Assembly: GCA_947500385.1 (NCBI GenBank)
Contig: CANMSA010000006.1
Location: forward strand, 124,001-188,000
DNA: 64,000 nt
Direction of reading: 5' to 3'
Source of the DNA: an uncultured Flavobacteriaceae bacterium
GTDB lineage: Bacteria; Bacteroidota; Bacteroidia; Flavobacteriales; Flavobacteriaceae
In this document: positions 35,613 to 46,062 of the stretch, one piece after another
How the letters are laid out: each line of letters opens with the position of its first letter
How positions within the stretch are numbered: the first letter of the stretch is position 1
The notes under the pieces: generated by a model
Seen by the model: only the letters and a program-made list of their open reading frames with translations
What the model was told of the DNA's origin: nothing
Database searches by the model: none
Made by a program: the position numbers and the translations under genes

Positions 35613-38000
35613 ATGTTCAAGAATCATTTAAAAATCGCTTGGAGAGGATTAAGAACCAATCCCATGTTCTCGTTCATCAATATTTTTGGTCTTTCGATCG
35701 GTTTGGCCATTACCATCTTGTTATTATTATTTGTAACCCACGAACGTAGTTACGATACAATGCATTCAAATTCGGATGCGATTTATCGCGTGCTGGTACA
35801 TACAAATGAAAGCTATGATAATGAAGTGTTTTGTACGGCCCCGGCAGCTTTGGCCCCGGCCATTCAAGATGATCTTACCGGTGTAACCGCGGCCAGAATG
35901 CTAAAGCATGGTTTTGGCGATACGGCCTTTGTTAAAGCAGGGGATGATAACTTTTTGGAAAAGGAGTTGTATTGGTGCGATCCAGAATTGTTCAAAGTTT
36001 TTGATATTCCTTTTTTAAAAGGCGACCCGAATTCCGCCATTACGCGTCCGAATACCGTAGTGCTTTCGGAAAGTACCGCTCACAAATACTTCGGTCAGGG
36101 CGATCCTATTGGGAAAACTTTGGTAATTGACGGTGAGCAAGAGTTGGAGGTCACTGGTGTTTATCAAGACTTTCCTGGGAATAGTACCCTACATTGTAAT
36201 GCCATTGCTTCTTTCAGTTCCACCTTTGCAGCTAAAAATCCAAGTTGGGGCAATTCTAGTTTCGAAACCTATATGGTAGTGGATCGCAAAGCATCTACGG
36301 CCGATTTAGAAAAACAACTTCAGGGCATTCTGGATAAGAATGTTGACAAAGAGGGACAATGGTTCCGTTTTTCGGTACAACCCTTGCACCGGGTACATTT
36401 GTATTCTGCTGATTTTACAAATTCATATACGACCCGTATAGGAGATATTTCGGAGATAAAGAACCTTTCATTTTTAGCCTTGCTCATCCTATTGATTGCC
36501 TGTGTTAACTACATGAATCTTATGACTGCACGATCCGAAAAACGTGCTAAAGATGTCGGGATCAATAAGACCCTGGGAGCAAGTACCAGAAGTCTTATTC
36601 TTCGTTATTATACAGAAACGGGGCTCATTACCTTTGTTGCCTTGCTAATGGGTGTTGCCATGGCCATTTTCGCAATCCCCATTTTTAATAGCCTTACCGA
36701 CCAACAGCTTGATACCGGCCTCCTTTTCGGCCCTGAACTGCTAGCGGGTCTTTGTATGTTTTGGATAGTGACAACATTGGTCGCAGGCTCTTACCCGGCC
36801 TTTTACTTATCCAATTCTTCCGTAAAATCGGCATTGAGCGTTTCGCAAAAAAATGCGGGCAGTATCATCAATATTCGGAAAGGACTTGTGGTGTTGCAAT
36901 TCGCCGCTTCGGCAATCCTTATCGTGGCCGTATTGGTCATATACCAGCAATTGCAGTTTATAAAAAATCAAAAATTGGGATATGACTCTGAGAATACGGT
37001 GGCCATTTCCGCCATGGGAATTCAGCGTACTTCCGAAAAAAACGCCTTGGTGCAAGAGCTAAAAAACTTGGGTAATGTTACCGACGTAGGGATGGCGCAG
37101 GGCTTTCCCGGTGTAACGGTCAGTGGTAGAATGTTGTTTAAGAATGAATCAGATGAAAATGGCACACAAATAAGAACCAACCGCATTGATACGGAAGTAA
37201 TTGATTTATTGAAGTTAAAGTTGATAGCTGGGAAATACCTACCAAGAGTAAAACAGCGAGGAGATACCTTGGTCGATGTACTTGTCAACAAAAAGGCCAT
37301 TGCCTATTTGGGTTATAGTCCTGAGGAAGCCATTGGCAAAAAGGCTTTGATTGGCGGTTTTAGAGGGAATGCCACCATTGTAGGGGTGGTCGACGACTTT
37401 CATTTTGAGTCTTTGCATCAGCCGATCGGGGCCTACGCTTTTCACAATGCAAGAACAGAAGCAAAAACGTTTGTATTGGTCCGATTTAAAAACGCGGCCT
37501 TGCCCGATATGATGAAGCGGCTAGCATCAAGCTTTGGCCAGGTGGTTCCGGATTCTGCGTTCGAATATGTTTTCTTGGACAAAAATGTTGAGCAGTTATA
37601 TGCACAGGATCGTAAAACAGCTATCGTCGGTACGGTTTTCTGTGGCTTGGCCATATTGGTAGCTTGTATGGGACTGTTTGGTCTGGCTGCCTTTACTGCG
37701 GAACAGCGTAAAAAAGAAATAGGAATACGCAAGGTGCTGGGGGCCACTATTTTTGGTATTGTCCAGATGTTATCCAAGGATTTTGTAAAACTAGTATTGG
37801 TAGCATTGTTCATAGGCTTTCCCATTGCATTTTGGATGATGAACGATTGGCTCAAAGATTTTGCATTTCGAATCCAAATAGGTGCGAGTGTCTTTTTAAT
37901 TGCGGGGTTGGTAGCATTGTTTATAGCAATTATTACCGTCAGTTTTCAAGCGGTCGCGGCTGCAATGGCCAATCCTACCAAAAGCCTAAGAACCGAATAA
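35613..38000 (+). CDS. FtsX/MacB-like ABC permease 5 of 9, variant coupling helix
   Basis: 795 residues, 16 bases after permease 4. Start MFKNHLKIAWRGLRTNPMFS. The first coupling motif is KRAKDVGINKTLGAS: the nearly invariant Glu is Asp and the Arg before Lys is Asn. The second, RKKEIGIRKVLGAT, is normal. C-terminus NPTKSLRTE. If the coupling helix sets ATPase pairing, this half could bind a different partner or bind more weakly. Confidence 0.9.
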   Translation: MFKNHLKIAWRGLRTNPMFSFINIFGLSIGLAITILLLLFVTHERSYDTMHSNSDAIYRVLVHTNESYDNEVFCTAPAALAPAIQDDLTGVTAARMLKHGFGDTAFVKAGDDNFLEKELYWCDPELFKVFDIPFLKGDPNSAITRPNTVVLSESTAHKYFGQGDPIGKTLVIDGEQELEVTGVYQDFPGNSTLHCNAIASFSSTFAAKNPSWGNSSFETYMVVDRKASTADLEKQLQGILDKNVDKEGQWFRFSVQPLHRVHLYSADFTNSYTTRIGDISEIKNLSFLALLILLIACVNYMNLMTARSEKRAKDVGINKTLGASTRSLILRYYTETGLITFVALLMGVAMAIFAIPIFNSLTDQQLDTGLLFGPELLAGLCMFWIVTTLVAGSYPAFYLSNSSVKSALSVSQKNAGSIINIRKGLVVLQFAASAILIVAVLVIYQQLQFIKNQKLGYDSENTVAISAMGIQRTSEKNALVQELKNLGNVTDVGMAQGFPGVTVSGRMLFKNESDENGTQIRTNRIDTEVIDLLKLKLIAGKYLPRVKQRGDTLVDVLVNKKAIAYLGYSPEEAIGKKALIGGFRGNATIVGVVDDFHFESLHQPIGAYAFHNARTEAKTFVLVRFKNAALPDMMKRLASSFGQVVPDSAFEYVFLDKNVEQLYAQDRKTAIVGTVFCGLAILVACMGLFGLAAFTAEQRKKEIGIRKVLGATIFGIVQMLSKDFVKLVLVALFIGFPIAFWMMNDWLKDFAFRIQIGASVFLIAGLVALFIAIITVSFQAVAAAMANPTKSLRTE

Positions 38001-38012
38001 ATATCAAATCCT

Positions 38013-40442
38013 ATGAACACTTTATTTCTTAAAATAGCAACGCGATATCTGGTAAAAAACAGGCTGTACTCGTTTCTTAATATTGCTGGATTGGCAGTGG
38101 GCATCGCTTCGTTTTTGTTGATCATGATCTATGTCAACTATGAACAGGGCTATGATCGTTTTAAAGGTTCGGAATTGGTCTACAGGGCGTACCTCGATTA
38201 TAAGGAGGGAGCGACTTTTGAGGCCGGGGATACACAGACCTCTAACCTTACCGGGCCTAGTTTAAAGAATATCTTTCCTGAAATTACAGAGCAAGTACGT
38301 TTTTTCTGGTTTGACAAAGCCGCTTTCGTATACAAAGGATCCATCGTGGAGGCCGAGAAAGGATCGATGGCAGATGCTTCATATTTTGATGTGTTTCCCT
38401 ATAAGCTTCTTCAAGGCAATGCACATGATGCCTTGCACGCACCCAATTCGATGGTGTTGACCGAATCGATCGCGAAGAAAATATTTGGAAGCGAAGAAGC
38501 AGTGGGCAAGACCATAAAGTTTTTATGGTCCGGAACAGAATTAATGGTCACGATTACCGGCGTACGGGAAGATGTTAAAGGAAATACCCACTTTGAAAAT
38601 AATTTTTTACTCTCGTTCAACACCTATAAGACCTGGGAGGTTTTTAAAGGGCAGGCCCGAGAACTTAATTGGGATCTCAATATGTACTACACCTATTTTA
38701 AAGTAGCCGAGCATACCGATTACACGGCATTGCAGCAGAAAGTAATGGCGCATAACCTAGGAAATGATGATGCAGCGAATGAGCGTCATAACATTGAGCC
38801 CATAGAGGACATTCACTTGCACTCTAACAAACCGTATGAAATTCAGGCCAATGGTAGCATCACTAGGGTACGGTTTTTAAGTGCCATAGCTTTTGTGATC
38901 TTAGTACTTTCCTGGTTGAACTACATAAATCTGGCCACTACAAAATCGCTGGAACGTGCAAAGGAAATCGGGGTTCGGAAAGTTGCCGGAGCCCAAAAAA
39001 GGCAGTTGGTCGTTCAAGGGGTGTTGGAATCCATGTTGTTGAACATCGTTTCCTTGGGCATCGGCCTGGGAATCGTTCTGTTGACCTTGCCCCTGTATCG
39101 ATCTTTGACGGGAAAAATGATAGGGGCCGAGTTTTTGCTGGACCCATTTATTTTCGGGGTATTGATCATTGTGTTTTTGGGGATGGCCGTGGCGGCCCTA
39201 TACCCGGCTTTTCTTCTAAGTGGATACGCCCCTTCGGCGGCCTTAAAGGGAGAAATAAAAAATTCTCCGGTAGGGTCTGGGATTCGAAAGGGGCTAGTGA
39301 TGACGCAGTTTGTAGCGACCATTATACTTATCTCAGGTACATTGATCGTAAGTAAACAATTGAATTTTCTAAGCAATAAATCACCGGGGGTAGATCTCGC
39401 GCAGGTAATTAGTCTTCAAGGAGAAATTGTTGATCAAGGGACCGATTCGCTTAGGACCGCCAATTTCGCAGCTTTGAAGTCTGAACTAAAAAAATATCCT
39501 TTTATCACTGAAGTAGTGGGTTCTCAAACCTATCCAGGCGATAACTATGATAATTTAGGGTCGTTTGTTGGGATTACCTACCCGGATGGTACTACCGAAG
39601 AGCAGATCAACTATTACAACTATGGCGTAAACGAAGGCTATTTTGACCTGGTAGGAATCGATTTCATTGCTGGAAGCGACTTTTTACCAACACAGTCGGG
39701 CAGTAGCGATCAGATTATCATCAACCGTAAAGTAGCGGCACTTATGGGGTTTACGAATATGGAGAACGTCCTGGGGAAAACTGTCAAATTCTGGGGTGAG
39801 GAGAAGGTAGTGCAGGGGGTTATTGAAAACTACCATCATTTTGGACTTAAGAATCAAATACAACCCATCATCGTAATTCACAGAAATACCAAATACAACC
39901 TATTGGTGAAATTAAATGAACAGGCCCTTACTGGAAACGCACTGGGAGAAGCCCTTACATCTATTCGAAAAACGTGGGACGCTGTTTTTCCGCAAAGTAC
40001 CTTTAACTATACCTTTTTAGATCAAAAGTTTGAAGCACAGTACAAAGAAGATCGGGCCTTTGGATCGGCCTTTCAATTTTTCACCATACTTGCAATCATT
40101 ATTGCCTCTTTAGGGCTTTTCGGACTTACCTCCTACACCTGTATCCAAAGGCAAAAAGAAATCGGTGTACGCAAGGTAAATGGTGCGACAGTGGCGCAGG
40201 TGGTAACATTGCTGAACAAAGACTTTATCAAGTGGGTCGGAATCGCCTTTTTGATTGCAGTGCCGATTACGCGGTATATTATGAGCCAATGGCTGGAAGG
40301 CTTTGCTTATAAGACAACGATGAGTTGGTGGGTATTCGCCCTTTCCGGTCTGATCGCTTTGTTCGTTGCCATGTTGACCGTTAGTTGGCAAAGTTTAAAG
40401 GCGGCCGTTGCGAACCCGGTAGACGCTTTACGGAATCAATAA
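38013..40442 (+). CDS. FtsX/MacB-like ABC permease 6 of 9
   Basis: 809 residues, only 12 bases after permease 5. The N-terminus differs from the preceding ones (MNTLFLKIATRYLVKNRLYS). Coupling motifs ERAKEIGVRKVAGAQ and RQKEIGVRKVNGAT; C-terminus NPVDALRNQ. With permease 7 it shares a second motif ending in NGA and an ALR C-terminus, marking a second subgroup within the array. Confidence 0.9.
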   Translation: MNTLFLKIATRYLVKNRLYSFLNIAGLAVGIASFLLIMIYVNYEQGYDRFKGSELVYRAYLDYKEGATFEAGDTQTSNLTGPSLKNIFPEITEQVRFFWFDKAAFVYKGSIVEAEKGSMADASYFDVFPYKLLQGNAHDALHAPNSMVLTESIAKKIFGSEEAVGKTIKFLWSGTELMVTITGVREDVKGNTHFENNFLLSFNTYKTWEVFKGQARELNWDLNMYYTYFKVAEHTDYTALQQKVMAHNLGNDDAANERHNIEPIEDIHLHSNKPYEIQANGSITRVRFLSAIAFVILVLSWLNYINLATTKSLERAKEIGVRKVAGAQKRQLVVQGVLESMLLNIVSLGIGLGIVLLTLPLYRSLTGKMIGAEFLLDPFIFGVLIIVFLGMAVAALYPAFLLSGYAPSAALKGEIKNSPVGSGIRKGLVMTQFVATIILISGTLIVSKQLNFLSNKSPGVDLAQVISLQGEIVDQGTDSLRTANFAALKSELKKYPFITEVVGSQTYPGDNYDNLGSFVGITYPDGTTEEQINYYNYGVNEGYFDLVGIDFIAGSDFLPTQSGSSDQIIINRKVAALMGFTNMENVLGKTVKFWGEEKVVQGVIENYHHFGLKNQIQPIIVIHRNTKYNLLVKLNEQALTGNALGEALTSIRKTWDAVFPQSTFNYTFLDQKFEAQYKEDRAFGSAFQFFTILAIIIASLGLFGLTSYTCIQRQKEIGVRKVNGATVAQVVTLLNKDFIKWVGIAFLIAVPITRYIMSQWLEGFAYKTTMSWWVFALSGLIALFVAMLTVSWQSLKAAVANPVDALRNQ

Positions 40443-40460
40443 CACGTTAAATAAGCGAGT

Positions 40461-42842
40461 ATGTTAAAGCACAATTTAAAATTATTTTTAAGGAACGTCG
40501 GCAACAATACCGGTACATTCTTCATAAATACGATAGGACTGGGAATTGGTATTGCAGCTTTTTTGGTATTGGCGCTGTACGTGTACAACGACCTGACTTA
40601 CAATCATTTTAATGAAAATTTGGCGAACATTTATCGGGTACAGGAAAGGTACCCGGATGGGAATGGTGATTCTACCAAAGGCCTGGTGTTGCCCACACTG
40701 CTGGGAGAGGTACCTGAAATTGAAAATGGCACCAGAATTTTCGACTGGGATGGCTACCGGTTGAGTCATGGTGATGTAGCTTTCGAAGAAAATGTATTGT
40801 ATGTAGACAGCGGTTTCTTTTCGGTATTCACCTTCCCCTTTACAGAAGGGTCATCAAAGAATGTACTGGACGAAAAGTTCGACGCGGTCATTAGTACGTC
40901 GTTCGCAAAAAAATATTTTGGAACTGATCAGGCCTTGGGGAAACAATTTCAGGTGGGTTTTGAAGACATATTTTTGACCGTGAAAGGGGTTGTTTCCATA
41001 CCCGAGAATTCTTCTGTAAAGTTCGATATTGTCACTTCCTATGAAACAGGACAGACAATATCTCCTTGGGTAAAAGATGTACACGATTGGTACAATACGT
41101 TTTCAATTACCTATGTCGTGCTGCGCCCTGGAACAACGGCCGGCGATATACAAGATAAACTACAGCGTTTGGTAAAAGAGAATTTTCTACCGACGGGTGG
41201 GAATGATACGGAGTTGTATTTATTACCTTTTGCCGACTACCACGCTACAATGGAGTCGGATCAAAAGATGATCCTTATTCTTACGTTCATTGCTTTTGGT
41301 ATTTTGGGAATCGCTATTGTCAATTTTATCAATTTAACCATTACGAATACCTGGTCTAGGACCAAGGAAATGGGAATCAAAAAAGTACATGGGGCGAGTA
41401 AAGGCCATTTGGTACTGCAGATTGTCACAGAATCGCTTCTTGTTGGTTTGGTAGCGGTGCTTTTCGGTATTTTGCTTACTACCTTTTTGTTGGTGCCTTC
41501 TTTCAATAGCCTGTTTGAAACGAATTTGAAGTTAAAAACATTTGATCGTTCTATACTAATACCCGTATTGTTGGGTATTTGGCTTTTGGTAGGCCTTGTA
41601 TCAGGGCTGGTGCCGGCTTTCATATGGGCACGCGCCAAGCTTATTGAGAGTCTTAAGGGCAAAGTGCTGTCCGGTACAAAACGATCCAGCTCAAAATACT
41701 CTTCCATTGTTGTTCAGTTTGTGATTGCCATGGTACTTATATCAGGTACTATGTTAATTCGGAAACAAACGAAGTACATGATGGAAAAGGACCCCAAATT
41801 TGATAATGAAAATGTATTAGTGGCTCAAACAGATTATTGGCAGTTCAAAGATTTGGATAAAACGTCCCAGCAACTAGCACGTATTTCCAAGGAATTGGAA
41901 GCAAGCCCGTTGGTCGCTTCTGTAGGTTTTACGGGAAGTATACCAGGCGATTATGATGAAAACTACAATATGTTTTATCCAGAGACTGAAAGTAATCTTG
42001 AGGTAATCGCACTTCGGAAGTCGTATGTAGGGGATCATTATTTTAAGACGATGGGCATACCCATTATTAGTGGGCAAGGTTTTGATTCGGAAAGAGCTTC
42101 ATTAGAAAATACCGTCGTGCTGAATCGCACCGCGATGAATCGCTTAGGTTTTGAAAACGCGGAAGGTCAAATACTGCGCGAGGGCAGGGAAACCGGAACA
42201 CGGTATAAATTGATCGGGGTCATAGAGGATTTCAATTACCAAGGTGCACAACATGAAATGCAACCTTTGGCGCATTTTTATTACAAGCCCGAGAATTATG
42301 CGGAATGGGATTACCTGACCATTCGCGCAGAAAAAGGAGCCAGTCTTCAAGTACTGGAGCTTTTGAAAACAAAGTGGAAAGAGGCATTGCCAGAAGGTGT
42401 GTTGACCCATTTTTTTGCGGATGAAAAGTTGAACGTCTATTATCAAGAATTTCAAAAGGTAAATACCATCATCACTTGGTTTTCAATACTTGCGATCTTA
42501 CTTTCCTGCATTGGGTTGTTTGCACTCGCTACCCACGCCATGGCGAGAAGAAGAAAAGAAATCGGGATTCGAAAGGTCAATGGGGCCAAAGTTTCTGAAA
42601 TACTTACCATGCTCAACAAAGACTTTTTAAAATGGGTGGCATTGGCCTTTGTCATTGCAGTACCGGTTTCTTGGTACGCCATGGAGAAATGGCTCGAAAG
42701 CTTTGCGTATAAAACGGAAATCAGTTGGTGGTTGTTTGGGTTTTCGGGGCTTACGGCAATGTTAATTGCTTTTTTAACAGTGAGTTGGCGGAGTTTTCGT
42801 GCGGCCGTAACGAACCCAGTGGAGGCGCTTCGGGAAGAGTAA
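40461..42842 (+). CDS. FtsX/MacB-like ABC permease 7 of 9
   Basis: 793 residues, 18 bases after permease 6. Start MLKHNLKLFLRNVGNNTGTF. Coupling motifs RTKEMGIKKVHGAS and RRKEIGIRKVNGAK; C-terminus NPVEALREE. In the first FtsX unit the usual SGSYPA reads SGLVPAFIWARAK, a visible divergence. It ends just before the DUF2807 gene. Confidence 0.9.
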   Translation: MLKHNLKLFLRNVGNNTGTFFINTIGLGIGIAAFLVLALYVYNDLTYNHFNENLANIYRVQERYPDGNGDSTKGLVLPTLLGEVPEIENGTRIFDWDGYRLSHGDVAFEENVLYVDSGFFSVFTFPFTEGSSKNVLDEKFDAVISTSFAKKYFGTDQALGKQFQVGFEDIFLTVKGVVSIPENSSVKFDIVTSYETGQTISPWVKDVHDWYNTFSITYVVLRPGTTAGDIQDKLQRLVKENFLPTGGNDTELYLLPFADYHATMESDQKMILILTFIAFGILGIAIVNFINLTITNTWSRTKEMGIKKVHGASKGHLVLQIVTESLLVGLVAVLFGILLTTFLLVPSFNSLFETNLKLKTFDRSILIPVLLGIWLLVGLVSGLVPAFIWARAKLIESLKGKVLSGTKRSSSKYSSIVVQFVIAMVLISGTMLIRKQTKYMMEKDPKFDNENVLVAQTDYWQFKDLDKTSQQLARISKELEASPLVASVGFTGSIPGDYDENYNMFYPETESNLEVIALRKSYVGDHYFKTMGIPIISGQGFDSERASLENTVVLNRTAMNRLGFENAEGQILREGRETGTRYKLIGVIEDFNYQGAQHEMQPLAHFYYKPENYAEWDYLTIRAEKGASLQVLELLKTKWKEALPEGVLTHFFADEKLNVYYQEFQKVNTIITWFSILAILLSCIGLFALATHAMARRRKEIGIRKVNGAKVSEILTMLNKDFLKWVALAFVIAVPVSWYAMEKWLESFAYKTEISWWLFGFSGLTAMLIAFLTVSWRSFRAAVTNPVEALREE

Positions 42843-42892
42843 TTAGTATGGATATGATAAATCAAAGAGGTCGGAAAATAGGCCCTGCAAGA

Positions 42893-43624
42893 ATGAAACA
42901 AATGAAGAATATTTTAGCAAGTGTATTGGTACTGTGCCTTATGTCCCTGAGTGCCCAAAACAGCAAGCGTATTAAGGGAAATGGAGAAATTGTAAGCGAT
43001 CAACGGGAAACACAAGAGTACTCCGCTATCTCGGTATCGGGCTTTTATGAAGTACATCTCGTCGCCGGTGCAGAAGGGCAATTGACCCTGGAGGGAGAAT
43101 CCAATTTACTTGAAAAGATAGAAACGTATGTGGAAGATGATCGGTTGGTAGTGAAATCAAGAAAGGGTTTTAATCTAGTGCCGTCAAGGAATAAAAAAGT
43201 CTTTGTTACCATACCCATCACCCATATTGAGTCGGCACAATTTTCTGGCGCTGGCAGGGTAACCTCCGAGAAAATGTTAACCAATGACCAGTTGTACATT
43301 CGTACGTCCGGGGCTAGGCATGTAACGCTTTCCGCAGAAGCCACCCAACTTTCGGTAAAAACTTCTGGTTCTAGTAAGCTGTTCATACAGGGTACTTCCG
43401 ACAAAATCGAAGTACGGTCCTCCGGGTCATCAACTGTAAGTGGCTATCAAATGCAAACGGATAATGCCAAGTTGACCCTATCGGGTTCTTCGGATGTTAA
43501 GCTGACCATAAACGAATCGCTTACCTCCCGTGTTTCAGGATCCGGGAATCTACGCTACGGAGGAAATCCCGATAAAATCACCAACAAGCTATCCGGTTCG
43601 GGAAGTGTGCGTAAGGTAAAGTAA
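42893..43624 (+). CDS. DUF2807 (head GIN domain) exported protein inside the permease array
   Basis: From ATG 42893 a 243-residue protein (MKQMKNILASVLVLCLMSLSAQ, signal peptide). ATG 42848 and ATG 42902 are also possible; the long open frame reaching back into permease 7 is not coding. The mature part has DUF2807 repeats: EYSAISVSGFYEVHLVAGAEG, ESAQFSGAGRVTSE, TQLSVKTSGSSKLFIQG, KLTLSGSSDVKLTINESL, GSGNLRYGG, ending LSGSGSVRKVK. This is a right-handed beta-helix-like envelope protein of unknown function. It separates permeases 7 and 8 and is probably co-transcribed with them. Confidence 0.85.
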   Translation: MKQMKNILASVLVLCLMSLSAQNSKRIKGNGEIVSDQRETQEYSAISVSGFYEVHLVAGAEGQLTLEGESNLLEKIETYVEDDRLVVKSRKGFNLVPSRNKKVFVTIPITHIESAQFSGAGRVTSEKMLTNDQLYIRTSGARHVTLSAEATQLSVKTSGSSKLFIQGTSDKIEVRSSGSSTVSGYQMQTDNAKLTLSGSSDVKLTINESLTSRVSGSGNLRYGGNPDKITNKLSGSGSVRKVK

Positions 43625-43659
43625 ATCTATACAAGAAAAATAACCCATAGACGTAGTAT

Positions 43660-46044
43660 ATGTTTAAACACCATTTAAAATTGTTTTTCAGGAATCTATT
43701 AAAGTATAAAAGTACTTTTCTTATTAATATTATTGGGCTTTCAACCGGATTGGCATGTGTGGTCTTGATTGCTTTATGGGTAGTAGATGAGCTTCAGTTT
43801 GATGGCTTTCATCAGAAGGATACGCAGTTATATCAAGTATGGAATCGTTTTGAATCTCCGGAAGGACTTCGTGTGCTCAGTTGGACCCCGGAACTTTTGG
43901 CAGAAACCATGGCCGACAAACTCCCAGAAGTACAATATGCTACCGGGCAGACCTTGCCGGAGTGGTTTCCGAAAATGCCACTTACGGTAGACGGGCAGAT
44001 TACGAAGGCACCAGGCATTTTCGCCGATACCGATTACTTTCATATTTTTTCCTACGAACTGCTTCAGGGTGATGAAAATCAGGTATTGACGGGGACAAAT
44101 TCCATCGTGATTTCGGAATCGTTGGGGAGACGCCTTTTTGGCACGCTAGAGGGGGTAGTGGGTAAAACCATCCAATGGGAAGCCATGGGAAATCAAGGAC
44201 AGCAACAAGTAAGCGGTGTTTTTAAGGACATTCCTCAAAATTCTTCGAACCGCTTTGATTTTATACTGCCCTACCAATTGTGGAAGAACGCCGTGGTTAA
44301 CAACGGGGGTGACCTGGCATGGACCAGCAACAACCCTTCTACCTATATTGTGCTGGCCGAGGGGACAGACCCCACGTTGTTCGCGCAGAAAATAAAGAAT
44401 TTTTCGAAGCAACAGGATCAAGAGGTCACCGCCGAATTAGTAATGACAAAATATAGCTCGAACTATCTGTATGGAAATTTTGAGAATGGGCAACAGGCAA
44501 GCGGCCGTATGGATTATGTGTACCTATTCTCTTTGATAGCCTTGTTTATTTTAATCATAGCATGCATCAATTTTATGAATTTGTCAACGGCCAATGCGAC
44601 CCGTCGACTAAAGGAAATCGGCGTTAAGAAAGCACTCGGTTCGCAACGGAGCACCTTGATCAAACAGTATTTCGGGGAATCGATGATGACCGCTTCTTTT
44701 TCCTTGTTGCTTGCGCTTGTTTTGGTACTTCTTTTTATACCCGTTTTTAACTCAATTACAGGGAAGGTCCTGGCGTTACAATTTAACTGGCCAACGGTTT
44801 TGGGAATGGTCACGGTAGTACTGTTCACGGGATTATTGGCAGGCAGCTACCCGGCGTTTCATCTATCTCGTTTTAATCCCGTAATTGTTTTAAAAGGAAA
44901 CCTAAAATCGGCCCTAGGCGAAGTATGGGTGAGGAAGGGACTGGTCGTCTTTCAATTTTCACTTTCGATAATACTAATCATCGCCGTTTTGTTGGTCTAC
45001 CAACAAGTAGATTTTGTACAGTCAAAAAATCTTGGTTTGAACAAGGACAATGTGCTCTATTTTACCCAAGAGGGAAAGTTGAAGCAAAATACAGAACCGT
45101 TTCTCAATGAGATACGGCAACTAAATGGGGTGGTGAATGCGGCAACCGCCTCTCAAAACATCATTGGAACGGATATTAATATGACCGGTGGGCTCATGTG
45201 GTCTGGAAATGAGGAGCAAAAACGAACCCGATTTAACGAGATGCGAATTGGACACGATTTTATAGAAACGATGGACATGCGTTTGAAAGAGGGACGTGCA
45301 TTTTCAAAAGATTTTGCAACGGACAGTACCGCAATCGTATTTAACGAAACGGCTATTGACCTAATGGGACTGCAAGACCCGATCGGTAAAAATGTAACCT
45401 ACGGAAACGTGGTATATACGATAATTGGAGTTTTGAACGATTTTCATTTTCAATCGCTTCGAAAAAAGGTGAATCCCATGTTTTTTCGTCTACAACAAAA
45501 AACCATTCGAAGCGAAATTGTAGTTCGTATTTCGAATGCGGAACAGCAAGAAGCCCTTGCTGCCTTAAGCGAAAAATACGCCAGGTTTAATCCGGGATAT
45601 GTTTTTGAATACACCTTTTTGGATGCCAATTTTCAGGCGGAGTATGTGGCGGAAAAAAGGGTCGCTTCCTTGTCAAAATATTTCGCTGGGCTCGCTATTC
45701 TCATTTCCTGTCTGGGTCTTTTCGGGCTCGCGACTTTTACCGCAGAACGCAGAAGAAAAGAAATCGGTATTCGTAAAGTGTTAGGGCAAAGTGCCGCCCA
45801 GGTCGCCCTTATGCTTTCAGGGGAATTTGCCAAACTGGTGTTTATGGCGATACTGGTGGCTTTACCGGTGTCTTACCTGTTGGCGAGCGATTGGCTCTCC
45901 GGTTTTGCATATCGCATTCCGCTCAGCATTTGGTATTTCATCGGTGCGGGAATAATGGCATTATTGGTAGCAATACTTACCGTGGGGAGCCAAGCAATTC
46001 GGGCAGCGACAAAGAACCCTGTGAATGCGCTGCGTGATCAGTAA
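43660..46044 (+). CDS. FtsX/MacB-like ABC permease 8 of 9
   Basis: 794 residues, 35 bases after the DUF2807 gene. Start MFKHHLKLFFRNLLKYKSTF, which resembles permease 7. Coupling motifs RRLKEIGVKKALGSQ and RRKEIGIRKVLGQS; C-terminus NPVNALRDQ, linking it to the permease 6/7 subgroup. The second periplasmic domain carries LKEGRAFSKDFATDSTAIVFNETA. Confidence 0.9.
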   Translation: MFKHHLKLFFRNLLKYKSTFLINIIGLSTGLACVVLIALWVVDELQFDGFHQKDTQLYQVWNRFESPEGLRVLSWTPELLAETMADKLPEVQYATGQTLPEWFPKMPLTVDGQITKAPGIFADTDYFHIFSYELLQGDENQVLTGTNSIVISESLGRRLFGTLEGVVGKTIQWEAMGNQGQQQVSGVFKDIPQNSSNRFDFILPYQLWKNAVVNNGGDLAWTSNNPSTYIVLAEGTDPTLFAQKIKNFSKQQDQEVTAELVMTKYSSNYLYGNFENGQQASGRMDYVYLFSLIALFILIIACINFMNLSTANATRRLKEIGVKKALGSQRSTLIKQYFGESMMTASFSLLLALVLVLLFIPVFNSITGKVLALQFNWPTVLGMVTVVLFTGLLAGSYPAFHLSRFNPVIVLKGNLKSALGEVWVRKGLVVFQFSLSIILIIAVLLVYQQVDFVQSKNLGLNKDNVLYFTQEGKLKQNTEPFLNEIRQLNGVVNAATASQNIIGTDINMTGGLMWSGNEEQKRTRFNEMRIGHDFIETMDMRLKEGRAFSKDFATDSTAIVFNETAIDLMGLQDPIGKNVTYGNVVYTIIGVLNDFHFQSLRKKVNPMFFRLQQKTIRSEIVVRISNAEQQEALAALSEKYARFNPGYVFEYTFLDANFQAEYVAEKRVASLSKYFAGLAILISCLGLFGLATFTAERRRKEIGIRKVLGQSAAQVALMLSGEFAKLVFMAILVALPVSYLLASDWLSGFAYRIPLSIWYFIGAGIMALLVAILTVGSQAIRAATKNPVNALRDQ

Positions 46045-46062
46045 CCACTAAAAACCTCTAAG

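Noticed and set aside
42725-42847. Long 5' extension of the DUF2807 frame into permease 7
   Set aside because: It begins with TTG inside the permease 7 coding end and has no signal peptide; starts at 42848-42902 give a normal exported protein.
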